From Mariniblastus fucicola (GTDB lineage Bacteria; Planctomycetota; Planctomycetia; Pirellulales; Pirellulaceae): a stretch of DNA of 64,000 bases. The stretch lies in the NCBI RefSeq assembly GCF_008087665.1, contig NZ_CP042912.1, forward strand, positions 2,108,001 to 2,172,000, in the 5' to 3' direction. The position numbers and the translations under genes are program-made. This document shows positions 55,301 through 61,640 of this stretch, one piece after another. Every line of letters starts with the position of its first letter. The first letter of the stretch is position 1. Under the pieces are notes generated by a model. It made no database searches, was not told where the DNA came from, and was given only the letters and a program-made list of their open reading frames with translations.

Positions 55301-56255
55301 TTTCCTTCAAGACGATCTGATTATTGATACGGGCGACGGACTGGACGGTGTGTCCGTGTTTGACAATGACAACGGCGAAGTCCCGATTCCATCCGGAGCC
55401 ACTGTTCAGGTTTTGAGCCAGCCAGATTCTGGATTCGTTGAGATTAACCCTGACGGAACGTTCGATTTCACGCCGAACTCGGATGCCCTCGAGGCCGTTA
55501 GCGTCGAATTTACCTATCAGGTCGAAAGCGGCGGAGAATTCTCAACCGCGGATGTGACGTTCCTGAAAAACTCGAATGCTCTGCCGCCGCCAATAACGGC
55601 TGACAATTCTGACGATTCCGGAGAGTCAACTGGTGAGGGTGAATCAACATCAGATTCTTCCGCGACAAACTCCAGTGGCGAATCAGAAGCATCGGATTCT
55701 GGCGAAGTACTGGGTCCAATCGATTCGTCAAATGCACCGAATCTTAACGTCCTTACGGCTGTCCAGCAAAGCGGCGGAGTGGTCAACACTTCAGGAGCTG
55801 ACACGCTCGACAGCGACATTGCAGAAAGTGAGTTCGAGGTCGATTACGGATTTGGATCAGATGGGTCAGAGTACTCAAGCTACGAATACGGCGGGTTCGT
55901 CGACACCGGACTATTGACGACTGAGTTTATCAACCGGGTGGTTGCTTCAGGGCGATCCGGGTTGCAGGAGTTCACCGAACAGTTTGCTTTCGCCGCGATG
56001 TTCTGGCAAGAAATGGACTCGGCAAGTCACAACTATGTCGATACCGAGATCGGCGAAATCGAAGCCGTAATCGCCGTCGGTGCACTCGGGTTTACGAGCA
56101 TCGCTGTCGGGTTGTTTACTCGAGCCGCGTTGCTTGGAATCAGCCTCGGAGCGACCTACGGTCAGCCGTGGTGGATGACATCATTTGACTTCCTCCCAAT
56201 CATTGATTCGCAAGACCACGAATCAATCGAACAGATTGTTGACCATGAAGGATAA
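43341..56255 (+). CDS. Giant DUF4347 surface protein with eleven tandem cadherin-like repeats
   Basis: About 4304 aa, very acidic and Thr/Ser/Asp-rich, surely secreted or cell-surface. Order: LEPR-XLL-like motif L-E-D-R-V-L-Y-S-A-A-P (about 35-45); DUF4347 (about 108-282, with I-V-S-H-G-D-A-G and Y-G-C-N-L-A); beta-rich regions with a cadherin-like module near 720-820; an SdrD B-like domain (about 1754-1830, Y-x-D-E-N-A-D-G); a parallel beta-helix-like part (about 2040-2290); an EF-hand-type loop D-A-D-G-D-G-E-I-D near 2303; one divergent cadherin-like module; eleven related repeats of 115-121 aa (about 2588-3882); two more cadherin-like modules; a Ser/Asp/Glu-rich linker; and a hydrophobic C-terminal segment (about 4244-4273) that may anchor it. 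ATG 43254 would add 29 residues; I prefer 43341 because it gives the usual N-terminal layout. No catalytic domain is evident, so adhesion or cell-surface structure is most likely. The hybrid kinase gene follows after 45 bp. Confidence 0.85.
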   Translation: MELFSKVSQHLTDWFGANAPSVSEDSAQEVQLQSLEDRVLYSAAPVPVELFVEVPNVDAQLEHVEQQLDFLTESVEQLQHEADESAYRFDADLPLLDAVELTSEPQQLELVVIDSAVEGFQSLYNDVLENYGSDRIQIHLIDSSVDGIAEVGRILSDAAQRSDSYSAIHIVSHGDAGEIQLGNISLNASTLSDHASNLALWNDSLDSDADILIYGCNLAADSESVSLVDSISLLTGASVAASDDLTGHEELGGDWDLEYTAGLVESDIVFSASLIDSWNHSLQTTLGDESGTSHKSVAADWNGDQTVAFSNDDSGNWNVFVSRYANGTNVPLKLFDNSDFESFQINNSTGPAGGDHQHAVVGSAANGNFVVAWQWTGTSGSSRIYAKLFDAQGNVIRDQFRVDDSDSNGLNVTVSMNQQGEFAVGWQQEDDEDTEAYVATYNASGGLMDGPEKVDSESEGTGDLVISMNDAGQVAAAYDDPSDDKVVAWVVENGSKSSKFTFDESELSSMSDFAIDINNQGIVGIAFTADSGDSGSEYRDVYSILLEFDSNSWTNLSPTTTIATAGGPVDVDGVFSHAASDVGVEFHPSIAVENSLTPGALTETAYYVTWQGNGSWQSNLDNGDVEDGSGNPITDASSFPSGSVEADNGVFISETTYFSDGSFVQSDEASLQNVIDDFDTQAKFTSVTTYRDRSRMAVGFETAAGEIAFASEPPSDPPVAINSSKGGLENFGATFEPADFGYSDAENDPIQMIRIETLPATGQLTLYGNPITQANIDATSDGIEIEQNNIYSLRYNGEANVRGYDVANFQFSVSDGTSWSDAPATMSLNLSAEDRLWVSTVGDSSGTTSIPGDGAGSLQFGGPEVTFGDDTSGFWSQQFAPPGVEIDAIHYVDEVIVIGTGATTQLNPGDILFSAKSIGSIPTGGVVTTLPSSTASPIEVQQGDIIRFRPTSADYSTGEYEIVASIEQMYVTSPADYELSAFALVERDSVIGDHLVSAGSFLFSDSENPNDILLLEIDEVGSTSTGTVSVLIEGVDVGIDNQISGLDYIEATTTAGGEVLKSGSLLVSVDAAETVGSNDELSVEAQDIFTLDVSSTTGATSAAATATMFLDSSDVGGDPSDPNAAIDALSLLGSPDANVGLVPEPETISLTESEVWRFKPSDFVSEATAANLSSIVIVALPNPANGELLLRGQPVSVGDAIAAEELEYLVYRPEIDTVVNGDLFDYRAASESEVLGTQQITIFVYSEADDVLSGGGTTFETDLDNDVVVNASTAGDQSEQSVASLSGGGYAVAWQSVTGTGEVILIQRFNADHSKIGGEIAFSDSGTDSKSTPSITGLSDGGFVVVATQSNGSNQDVWAARYNSLGTRVDLETGLISSSSVIIAGGTGDQLASDVTALQNDGFVITYTDDVSGKAEVYATVNHGDFSNNTRLSGSTAGVNYLDATVAPMNQGGFVAAWTADSFFGTTIEVRVFDVNGVLIGDTTTLSSGGDSNTPVSLEVLDNNQIVAVWGEATPGHAFGENRVVGTMLNSDGTPALGNDVTIVQNDTVNFSPSVVRTDDGGFLVAFADDEIEGSGSKIAARRYDSDFHAMADVEQLSGDAVGIQSAPDLALLPNQGGIVGSWTTDNGGSETDVETNSLLLAAVGVEGERIPLNIVADSLAGSTEVVTNIVVSGLPAGSRLFATSDSSGTEVEVFGPNFNLNSMDLSTVELLLPGGVTEAEYELQFTADDNGVSENYSQSLAVRTVPPSNKIISGHVYNDENADGDIVAGDSGFSNVSLRLYVDIAGIRTLVDTTTTDGNGYYEFTSLSPGTYFVVVDSTTIGADVISDAALVDGAWAEQTYGGDGSILGGLSSAVQSAGAMFGGRRAGVSDNATLLVGAEHVNRQEISSADIESSNVDFGFSFNVVTNVEDQFDAGNPADRTVQGSLRQFLTNANAVDGANEMRFVPVVAANQSTDLDGDAGTEESWWQIDVVDELPVITSSDTTVDGQAWQVQGGMLVEYDLNAFSVQNSYSGTVGTEGTTFLQTDAPELELLGASGIRFGIAVIANSTFDTISNIEINNLSIHGFGSATTEGSIVVYGDHTGGPVSLTDVRIQNNVLGTAPNDMSSVPVRAENFRGAFISGAHDGLISNNIIVGNTAGGVRFGSEDSASDWTIVDNEIANNAEFVPASDGIDATNATGLIILRNAIYGNYGMGIDDYSTTATSGSWTVEHNSLFDNGVGGGSEGSGIRLTSNDSVVRYNSIYGNLNDGVSVTGHFDTDAQVIVPAQRVLISQNSFEANGQRAVDLMIDAFGGIQAATWDADGDGEIDSSEATGTLALEFTEIAARITDDGVITPDEAADYFSSVLDIAGGENLNDGVANSNISNNGLDQANVTSAEFVLGNLNLTLNIANPNTDRVEIYTTLPGDTDPESEPYRYFKTIPISAMTDQGGGTYTVSIPASDYPADIVSSTPVVALAFDAANNTAEFGAAATPVMINLAPVASDSNVSTDEEVTFAFQLADFDYSDPEADAITEIIVTALPQSSEGTLLLGGSSVTLNQRIPVASLGTLTFVPTVDFFGAATFEFAVSDGTSDSNSATMTIDVANVSDAPTGQTQTVSIVEDEVVTFDSSSFGFADSIDNDLDSFAGVRIVAFSGGTMTLNSVSVSPGQLITAAQLPDLQFQPLSNTYGTGIASIDFAVVDSAATNNEDTTTRTITYDVTALPDAPTGTDSTVSINEDSVLNFTETTFGFSDATDNDADSFAGVRIVSFTGSGTLETSSGSVAAGDVISDSDLATLVYTPPLNQSGDGLATIEFRVIDSGGSNNEDTTRVLTIDVQPVSDAPTGASATVTIDEEEIVSFDASSFGFSDAADNDADAFAGVRIVGFSGSGTLTLDSVAVVNGQLIDAADVTRLRFQPTSGDSGIGISTIDFRVVDSAGSNNEDLSVRTLTYDVVAVNDAPTGQSQTININEDETFRFAESTFGFADTADNDAHTFAGVRIVSFSGSGALTIDGASVVAGNVIDAADVVRLQYQPGANEHGNALATVDFRVIDSGSDNNEDTVDRTLVFDVASVSDAPTGVSQTVSIDEDELVGFTSGSFGFSDANDQNADSFAGVRITSFTGSGRLTIDGTNVAAGSIIAAADVARLQYQPGADEYGTGLSTIAFRVIDSNAQNNEDTIERTLTYDVTPVSDAPTGVSRTATMAEDGVLNFDQTTFGFSDSIDNDTDSFQAVRIVDFSGAGALTLDGSNVSNNSVISAADLSRLEYRPPANASGTQLATIDFRVIDSGVVNNEDATLRTLSIDVSPVGDRPTGQSATVEIDEDEVVTFTPASFGFADSVEGDSFHSVRIMMFSGSGSLTLDGTDVSPGTVIVAADLDRLRYQPGANENGNSLSTIDFRVIDDGIGNNSDNVTRTLTYNVNPVSDAPTGQSRTVTIGEDEVVNFEESSFGFADDDDQGNDAFVGVRIMSFAGSGTLQLDGVDLTPSQYISNAELSLLQYQPGANESGNGLSSIDFRVVDSGTGANQDTTNRTLTFDVTSLNDSPVGLSQTLSIQEEELVSFTASTFGFSDPNDEVPNSFRGVRIVSFDGSGSLTMDGVDVADGTTILAADLPRLQYFPGVDVTGNAVSTIDFLVIDDGGTGPGEFNVDAFVRTLTINVANTNDAPVGTSTTLTMLEDDSWTFAESDFGFSDPADGGANSFDSVRIVSFSGSGELTLDGASVAANSTIDVADLPRLTYTPGADQNGAGLATVEFRVIDDGATGSGNSNEDTITRMLQFDVQSVNDRPAGQNISVTMNEESQYTFSVADFAMTDSSDAPSANDLKAVRFVGWTGAGRMTLDGATLASNAIVDAADIDRLIYESSSVSSDSVGQIRFTVIDDGGKDNGGLNESSASNSIDIDVLQVNKPPVIQAAQFSNLENSIQAHVVPVVDPDGDAVSISLRGTNNDNHLFELSPDGTSFRFIDAQDFENPNSIDGDNRYLIEVTAIDVHGASTSQTLVVNVQNVSEAIFLQDDLIIDTGDGLDGVSVFDNDNGEVPIPSGATVQVLSQPDSGFVEINPDGTFDFTPNSDALEAVSVEFTYQVESGGEFSTADVTFLKNSNALPPPITADNSDDSGESTGEGESTSDSSATNSSGESEASDSGEVLGPIDSSNAPNLNVLTAVQQSGGVVNTSGADTLDSDIAESEFEVDYGFGSDGSEYSSYEYGGFVDTGLLTTEFINRVVASGRSGLQEFTEQFAFAAMFWQEMDSASHNYVDTEIGEIEAVIAVGALGFTSIAVGLFTRAALLGISLGATYGQPWWMTSFDFLPIIDSQDHESIEQIVDHEG
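51102..54986 (+). repeat. Eleven tandem ~350-bp coding repeats in the giant gene
   Basis: Units start at 51102, 51450, 51798, 52149, 52500, 52851, 53202, 53547, 53898, 54261 and 54624, with lengths 345-363 bp, always a multiple of three. Each encodes a module beginning S/N-D-A-P-T-G, then an E-D-E acidic turn, F-G-F-S-D, F-x-G-V-R-I-V-S-F-S-G-S-G, L-T-L-D-G, A-A-D-L-x-R-L-x-Y-Q-P-G and D-F-R-V-I-D-S-G. The middle units are most alike; the last two or three diverge. This points to growth by duplication within the array. Confidence 0.88.
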
Positions 56256-56300
56256 CAATCCATGTCCCTACAAAACAGAGATTAATACCGGACAAAAACG

Positions 56301-59300
56301 ATGAAAAATTGGCTAGGTCTAAAATCCAAACTTGCGCTCGGGTTCGTGGCGATTCTTGTCGCCGGACTCACGATCGCAAACACCCTTGAACTCTATCCCT
56401 CGGTTGCGAGGCGGTATCAGCAGGATCGTGCGCAGTTCGCAAAATCATTCGCCATCGCCGGCTCGGTCATGTTAAGCGACGGAGACAGTCGCGATCTCAA
56501 GACGTTTGTCCGCCAATGTGAAGAAGATATAAAACGGGGACACGCAGACGAAAACTCCGAGATCAAAACAATCGTTCGGTCCATCGGAATCCGCAGCCAA
56601 GCCGGTGTGTTGCAGATCGAAACTGCAGATCATGAAAATGTATGGAGTAGCGAAGAAACACCGCAAGCAGACAAATTCGAGATTCCGCTATTTGAAGGAA
56701 TGCGACGTTGGGGCAAAGTCGAGTTTGTTTTCGAGCCGCTAAAGTCTGAAAATCGCTATCTCGGTTTCGCAGATCCCGTTTTGAGCAAAATCTCCCCGTT
56801 CTATCAACTCGCCGGATTTCTGTTGCTGTTCGGAGCCGGATCGACGTGGCTGTTCCTGCACATGCTTTTCCGATCGCCAAAAAACTCTGCCGCACAAGGC
56901 CGCGTTCGACAGGCGTTAGGCAGTCTGGCCGAAGGGTTGTTGGTGCTCGATACCGAAGGTCGCATCAAAATCGCGAGTTCAGTTTTCTGCGAGAAAGCTG
57001 GAGCGGACGCGGATGCCCTGACCAATTGCCGACCGGAGAAGGAGTTCGACTGGCGCGACGCGTCCGGAAAACCCATGACCGTTTATCCGTGGCATGTCGC
57101 CGCTCGTGACGGAGTCGAAGTTCGTGATACCGTGATGACGCTGCAGACAGGCGTCGACGCCAAAGGTGCTCCGGTCGTTTCAACATTCCAGGTCAACTGT
57201 TCGCCCGTGGTTGCCGAATCATCGGCTGGCAACGGAGCGTTGATCTGCTTTGAGGACGTCACTGAGTTGCAGCGGAGTAAAAAAGCGGCAGAGTCTGCCA
57301 ACCAGGCAAAGTCGGACTTCCTCGCCAACATGAGTCACGAGATTCGAACTCCGATGAATGCGATTCTCGGATTCACCGACTGGTTGCAACGTGGACTGGC
57401 CGACGATCGCGATCAGGAATTGGAATACCTTTCGACCATTCACTCCAGCGGAACACATCTGTTAGAGCTGATTAACGACGTGCTTGACCTTTCGAAAATC
57501 GAAGCCGGCAAAATGGAAATCGTGCTGGAAGATTACAGCCCGTTTCGCGTGATTCAGGACGTTGAACGCGTTCTACATATGCGAGCCAATGGCAAAGGCA
57601 TTGAACTCAAGTCTTTCTTCAAAGGGACGTTTCCGGAAACAATTTCTACTGACTATGTTCGACTTCGCCAGGTGCTGACAAACCTTGTCGGCAACGCGAT
57701 CAAGTTTACCGAGAAAGGTGGCGTGAGTGTCGTCGCCGAGATGGTTGAACGCGTCGTCGATGGCGAGCTGGTCGAGAAACTGCGGGTCGAAGTTCGCGAC
57801 ACCGGGATCGGGATGTCGAAAGAGCAAGCGGCGAAAATCTTCATGCCGTTCGTTCAGGCTGATTCAGGAATCACGCGTCAGTTCGGCGGTACTGGACTTG
57901 GACTGTCGATTTGTAAAAGAATTGTCGGGTCGCTGGGCGGACGGATTACCGTCGACAGTGAGCCAGGCACCGGAAGTATGTTTGCGTTTGAGATCAATGT
58001 CGGTGACGTTTCCGATTCCAAGCGAATCGACGTTGCCAAGTTCAACAGCGAATCCACGTTCAGTCGAAAGATGATGCCGGGCGAATTCAAATTGCCTCCT
58101 GGCAAAGTACTGGTGGTGGACGACGGCAAGCCAAACCGTCAGTTGATTCGACTGATTCTGACCAAGGCCGGTTGCTCGGTCGACGAAGCCGAAAACGGCC
58201 AAGTCGGTATGGAGATGGCGTTGGCAAACGACTACGCCGTCGTCCTGATGGACATTCAAATGCCGGTTTTGGACGGCTACGAAGCGACTTCGAAGCTGCT
58301 CCAACAAGGGTACGACCGACCGATTATCGCTCTGACGGCCAACGCGATGCGGGAGGACGAAGAAGAATGCGAACGCGTCGGATTTAGCTCGTTCGTTGCC
58401 AAACCCGTTGATATCGACTTGCTAATCGAGACTTTGGCCAAATGGATGCCCGCGCAGGAAAGGTTAGATCTGGCTGATATGGATTTGCTTCCGGATCTGT
58501 CTGAGGAAACGTCTGCTGGCGAACTGGAATCAGAAACTTGCTTCATCGATGAGCCTGAAGTCATCCCGGAATCACCGGCGTCCGCAGTTGCGCCGGCGAT
58601 CGAAATTCCGCAGGTAACGGAGTTCGTGCCTGCCGAAGAAATGCAATTGACCGCAGGCGATAACAATGCAAACGAATCAAGCTCTCAGCCAGCTGACGAA
58701 TTCAAATCGATACTGCTGACTTCACTGGAGCCGATTGCGATCGCAGCCGGAACAGCAGACTGGAACGGATTGGCAGACGCTGCATCGAGTCTTAAGGCGA
58801 AAGCAGCAGCTCATGGTCGAGTCGCGATTGTCGAGTCGTTGCGTCCGTTGATTGAGCTCTGTCGTCGAGACGATCACGACGATGAGCTAATTCAATCTTC
58901 GTTGACGAACTTCCTGACGATCACGAAATCTTTCCGCGACGAACGAGAGAAACCTGTCGCACAGAAAGACTCGTTGCCGGAAGTCTCCGTTCGCGTCCCA
59001 GAGCCGACGTCACCGATTGAGGGTTTGGCGATCGAATCAGGCGAAGCCGAAGCCGTCGATCTCGAACTCAACCTGGATCTCGATCTCGAATCGGAATCCA
59101 GTATCGAATTGGTACGCGAGTCTACGGACGAGATCCAGCCGCCGTTGGATACGGAATCCCCGATTGTTCAGCGTGACGAGATTCCAACCGATGTGCGGGA
59201 GACAGAACCGACGATGGATCTGTCCGTCCAGCCGTCACAATTCACAGGCGATCCAATTTTGAGCACCGATTCAGTCGATTTGCTCGAAGAGCCCGAACCG

Positions 59301-60086
59301 CAAGAACAAATTACTGAAGTTGAGGAAACGATGAATAGTGAAGAATCAACTCCGGCGGGTCAGCCCCACCGCGAGGAAGAAGCCACCGCACAGTTTGAGT
59401 CTGTTGCACCGCTCCGCAAAGTAGAGCCAACCGAATCGAGAATCGATTTCGTGACCGAACTACAGCAAGGTCTTATCGAATTCCAGAAAGCTTGGGACGA
59501 GGACGATCAATTGGCTGCGATTAATGTCGCCCAGCGTCTGAAAACTCAATGCGAAGGCGTCGACAAAAAACAGGTCGCTGGCTCACTTGACGCGTTGATC
59601 GCGGCTTCTGTAAGCGGAGATCCGGCCAGCTATACCGACGCGGTGAAGAAGTTTCTTGATGCCTGTCGTGCAGAATTTACTTCGACGGCAAAGTTTGATC
59701 CGATTGCGATTCGTAAGCGTCCCAAACTGGTTCACTTGACGCGAATCGAGGACGCGAACGATCCAATTTTGTCCAGTTTGCCGATGGACGATGAGGCCTT
59801 CCGCGAGATCGCAGTCGATTTTGTTCCGCAGCTCGAGACCAAGTTGAAGGGCTTTGACGCTGCTCTCGATGGCGACGATATGGGGGAAGTTGCGGAAATT
59901 GCGCATTGGCTAAAAGGCGCCGGCGGAACTTGCGGATTCGGGCACTTTACCGAACCAAGCGAACAGCTTGAACAGGCGGCCAAATCTGGCGACAAACCCA
60001 CCTGTGTCAAATTGGTGGATTTGCTGTGGTATATGGGCGGTCAAATTGTCGTTGCAAGTGATTGTTCGGGCGAACCAATTGTCTAG
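56301..60086 (+). CDS. Hybrid sensor histidine kinase with receiver and Hpt domains
   Basis: A 1261-aa membrane-bound hybrid kinase. Two membrane helices (about 9-30 and 167-190) flank a periplasmic sensor loop of about 135 residues. A PAS-like domain lies at about 200-325. HisKA carries the phospho-acceptor His346 in N-M-S-H-E-I-R-T-P-M-N. HATPase follows, with N-L-V-G-N-A-I-K-F-T, D-T-G-I-G-M and G-T-G-L-G-L-S-I-C-K. The receiver has Asp651 in L-M-D-I-Q-M-P. A long acidic linker follows (about 745-1060), then a C-terminal Hpt with His1202 in I-A-H-W-L-K-G-A-G-G-T-C-G-F. Two more stretches resemble Hpt helices but lack the histidine: one near 820-860 (S-S-L-K-A-K-A-A-A-H-G-R) and one near 1070-1110. 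The full His-Asp-His chain is present, so a final receiver elsewhere must exist; the HD-GYP regulator encoded next is the natural one. It lies 45 bp after the giant surface-protein gene. Confidence 0.93.
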   Translation: MKNWLGLKSKLALGFVAILVAGLTIANTLELYPSVARRYQQDRAQFAKSFAIAGSVMLSDGDSRDLKTFVRQCEEDIKRGHADENSEIKTIVRSIGIRSQAGVLQIETADHENVWSSEETPQADKFEIPLFEGMRRWGKVEFVFEPLKSENRYLGFADPVLSKISPFYQLAGFLLLFGAGSTWLFLHMLFRSPKNSAAQGRVRQALGSLAEGLLVLDTEGRIKIASSVFCEKAGADADALTNCRPEKEFDWRDASGKPMTVYPWHVAARDGVEVRDTVMTLQTGVDAKGAPVVSTFQVNCSPVVAESSAGNGALICFEDVTELQRSKKAAESANQAKSDFLANMSHEIRTPMNAILGFTDWLQRGLADDRDQELEYLSTIHSSGTHLLELINDVLDLSKIEAGKMEIVLEDYSPFRVIQDVERVLHMRANGKGIELKSFFKGTFPETISTDYVRLRQVLTNLVGNAIKFTEKGGVSVVAEMVERVVDGELVEKLRVEVRDTGIGMSKEQAAKIFMPFVQADSGITRQFGGTGLGLSICKRIVGSLGGRITVDSEPGTGSMFAFEINVGDVSDSKRIDVAKFNSESTFSRKMMPGEFKLPPGKVLVVDDGKPNRQLIRLILTKAGCSVDEAENGQVGMEMALANDYAVVLMDIQMPVLDGYEATSKLLQQGYDRPIIALTANAMREDEEECERVGFSSFVAKPVDIDLLIETLAKWMPAQERLDLADMDLLPDLSEETSAGELESETCFIDEPEVIPESPASAVAPAIEIPQVTEFVPAEEMQLTAGDNNANESSSQPADEFKSILLTSLEPIAIAAGTADWNGLADAASSLKAKAAAHGRVAIVESLRPLIELCRRDDHDDELIQSSLTNFLTITKSFRDEREKPVAQKDSLPEVSVRVPEPTSPIEGLAIESGEAEAVDLELNLDLDLESESSIELVRESTDEIQPPLDTESPIVQRDEIPTDVRETEPTMDLSVQPSQFTGDPILSTDSVDLLEEPEPQEQITEVEETMNSEESTPAGQPHREEEATAQFESVAPLRKVEPTESRIDFVTELQQGLIEFQKAWDEDDQLAAINVAQRLKTQCEGVDKKQVAGSLDALIAASVSGDPASYTDAVKKFLDACRAEFTSTAKFDPIAIRKRPKLVHLTRIEDANDPILSSLPMDDEAFREIAVDFVPQLETKLKGFDAALDGDDMGEVAEIAHWLKGAGGTCGFGHFTEPSEQLEQAAKSGDKPTCVKLVDLLWYMGGQIVVASDCSGEPIV

Positions 60087-60263
60087 TGAGCTTGGGGGAG
60101 CGTTGTTAGCCGGAATTTGACGGTCGCGCGCCCGGGCTGTGTGATCAAATCGGAAATTGAGGAAGAAAGCCGGAAGGCATCGGATACAAACTTTCGATCA
60201 AAGATAGGAAGCAATGTCGAACTTCAACATGCTCTCCGCCCGCCACGAAATTCAGGAAGCTTA

Positions 60264-61559
60264 ATGCATACCGGACTGGAACAGATGATCAACGGATCTC
60301 ACTTGGCTCCACTGTCTGCCTCAGTTTCAACTGAAGGTGCTTCACCCTTACGCACCCAAATCGATTCGGTCTCGATCGTCGCTGACAAGGACGCGTTGAA
60401 GTCTTGCAAGATCATGATCGTCGACGACGAGCCCCTTGTGATTCGGGTTGTGAAAAGATTTCTTGCAGGAGACGGGTTCACGAACTTTGTCACCGTCGAG
60501 GATTCCCGCACGGCGATGGAAGCGATTCAACGCGAATCTCCTGACGTCGTGCTGCTCGACATCATGATGCCCAACATCACCGGGCTGGATCTGCTTCGCG
60601 AACGGCAGAAAGACAAAGTGCTGATGTTGGTGCCGTTCATTATTCTCAGTGCCAACTCTGAAAACCAGATCAAACGGGAAGCTCTCGCTCTCGGAGCCAC
60701 CGACTTTCTTTCCAAACCCGTCGATGCCAGTGACCTGACGGTTCGAGTCCAGAACTCGCTGATGGTCAAACGTCATCACGACCACATCGCAAACTACGCC
60801 AACGAGCTTGAAAATCAGGTCCGCCTCCGAACGGCTCAAATCGATCGCTCTCGTGAACAGATCATTCACTGTCTGGCTCGCGCGGCGGAATATCGCGACA
60901 ATGAAACCGGCGAGCACGTGATCCGCGTTGGAAAATACTGTGCCGTGATCGCGGACGAACTGGGCTTTGGCGAGAACTACCGCCGTCAGATTGAGCTCGC
61001 GGCGCAGCTGCACGACGTGGGAAAGATCGGAATTCCCGACTCGGTTCTGCTAAACCCTGGCAAGCTTAGCCATGGCGAGTTCGAGATAATGAAAAAGCAC
61101 TGTAATCTCGGCTGTGAGATCATGGAGCCGCTTGCGGAGCACGAAACACAGCGGATTCGTGACCATGCGAACGTCGGCAGCTTCATCATGGAAGACGTCG
61201 ATAGCCCGATGCTTGAGCTGGCGGCAATAATCGCCCGAACGCATCACGAAAAGTGGGACGGTACTGGCTATCCGAACGGGCTGGCCGGCGATCAGATTCC
61301 GATCGAAGGCAGGATCTGCTGTTGCGCCGACGTTTTCGATGCCCTCAGTAGCGAACGGCCTTACAAACCCAAGTTTCCATTGCAAAAATGCCTGGAGATC
61401 ATGATTTCGGAACGCGGAACACGCTTCGACCCGATCGTTCTGGATGCTTTCCTGAAACGGCTGAAGGACATCGAGCACATTCGCACGACTTACAACGACG
61501 AAGATTCACTGACTCGAATTCTGCGGCAAAAAGAATCCACAGACACGCCCGAGTTGTAA
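60264..61559 (+). CDS. Response regulator with HD-GYP c-di-GMP phosphodiesterase domain
   Basis: A 431-aa regulator. The receiver (about 48-168) has Asp pocket D-D-E-P and phospho-acceptor in V-V-L-L-D-I-M-M-P-N-I-T-G, and Lys in F-L-S-K-P-V-D-A. A coiled-coil linker (about 175-200) leads to an HD-GYP domain (about 205-410), with H-D-V-G-K-I-G, H-H-E-K-W-D-G-T-G-Y-P-N-G-L-A-G-D-Q-I-P and C-A-D-V-F-D-A-L. The metal-binding and GYP residues are present, so it should break down cyclic di-GMP. I chose ATG 60264 with AGGAAG 4 nt before; a TTG at 60117 would add 49 residues of no clear character. It lies 177 bp after the hybrid kinase gene and is its likely target, linking the kinase signal to cyclic di-GMP level and surface behaviour (inference). 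Confidence 0.93.
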   Translation: MHTGLEQMINGSHLAPLSASVSTEGASPLRTQIDSVSIVADKDALKSCKIMIVDDEPLVIRVVKRFLAGDGFTNFVTVEDSRTAMEAIQRESPDVVLLDIMMPNITGLDLLRERQKDKVLMLVPFIILSANSENQIKREALALGATDFLSKPVDASDLTVRVQNSLMVKRHHDHIANYANELENQVRLRTAQIDRSREQIIHCLARAAEYRDNETGEHVIRVGKYCAVIADELGFGENYRRQIELAAQLHDVGKIGIPDSVLLNPGKLSHGEFEIMKKHCNLGCEIMEPLAEHETQRIRDHANVGSFIMEDVDSPMLELAAIIARTHHEKWDGTGYPNGLAGDQIPIEGRICCCADVFDALSSERPYKPKFPLQKCLEIMISERGTRFDPIVLDAFLKRLKDIEHIRTTYNDEDSLTRILRQKESTDTPEL

Positions 61560-61640
61560 ATCTGGATCGATGGGTTACGCTGTTTCTGCACCGAGATTAA
61601 TTTCAGTCTCTGGCGATAATCGCCTCCAGCGGTAAACGTT

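Noticed and set aside
60117-60263. N-terminal extension of the HD-GYP regulator from a TTG
   Set aside because: The added residues have no domain character, and ATG 60264 has AGGAAG at a workable distance.
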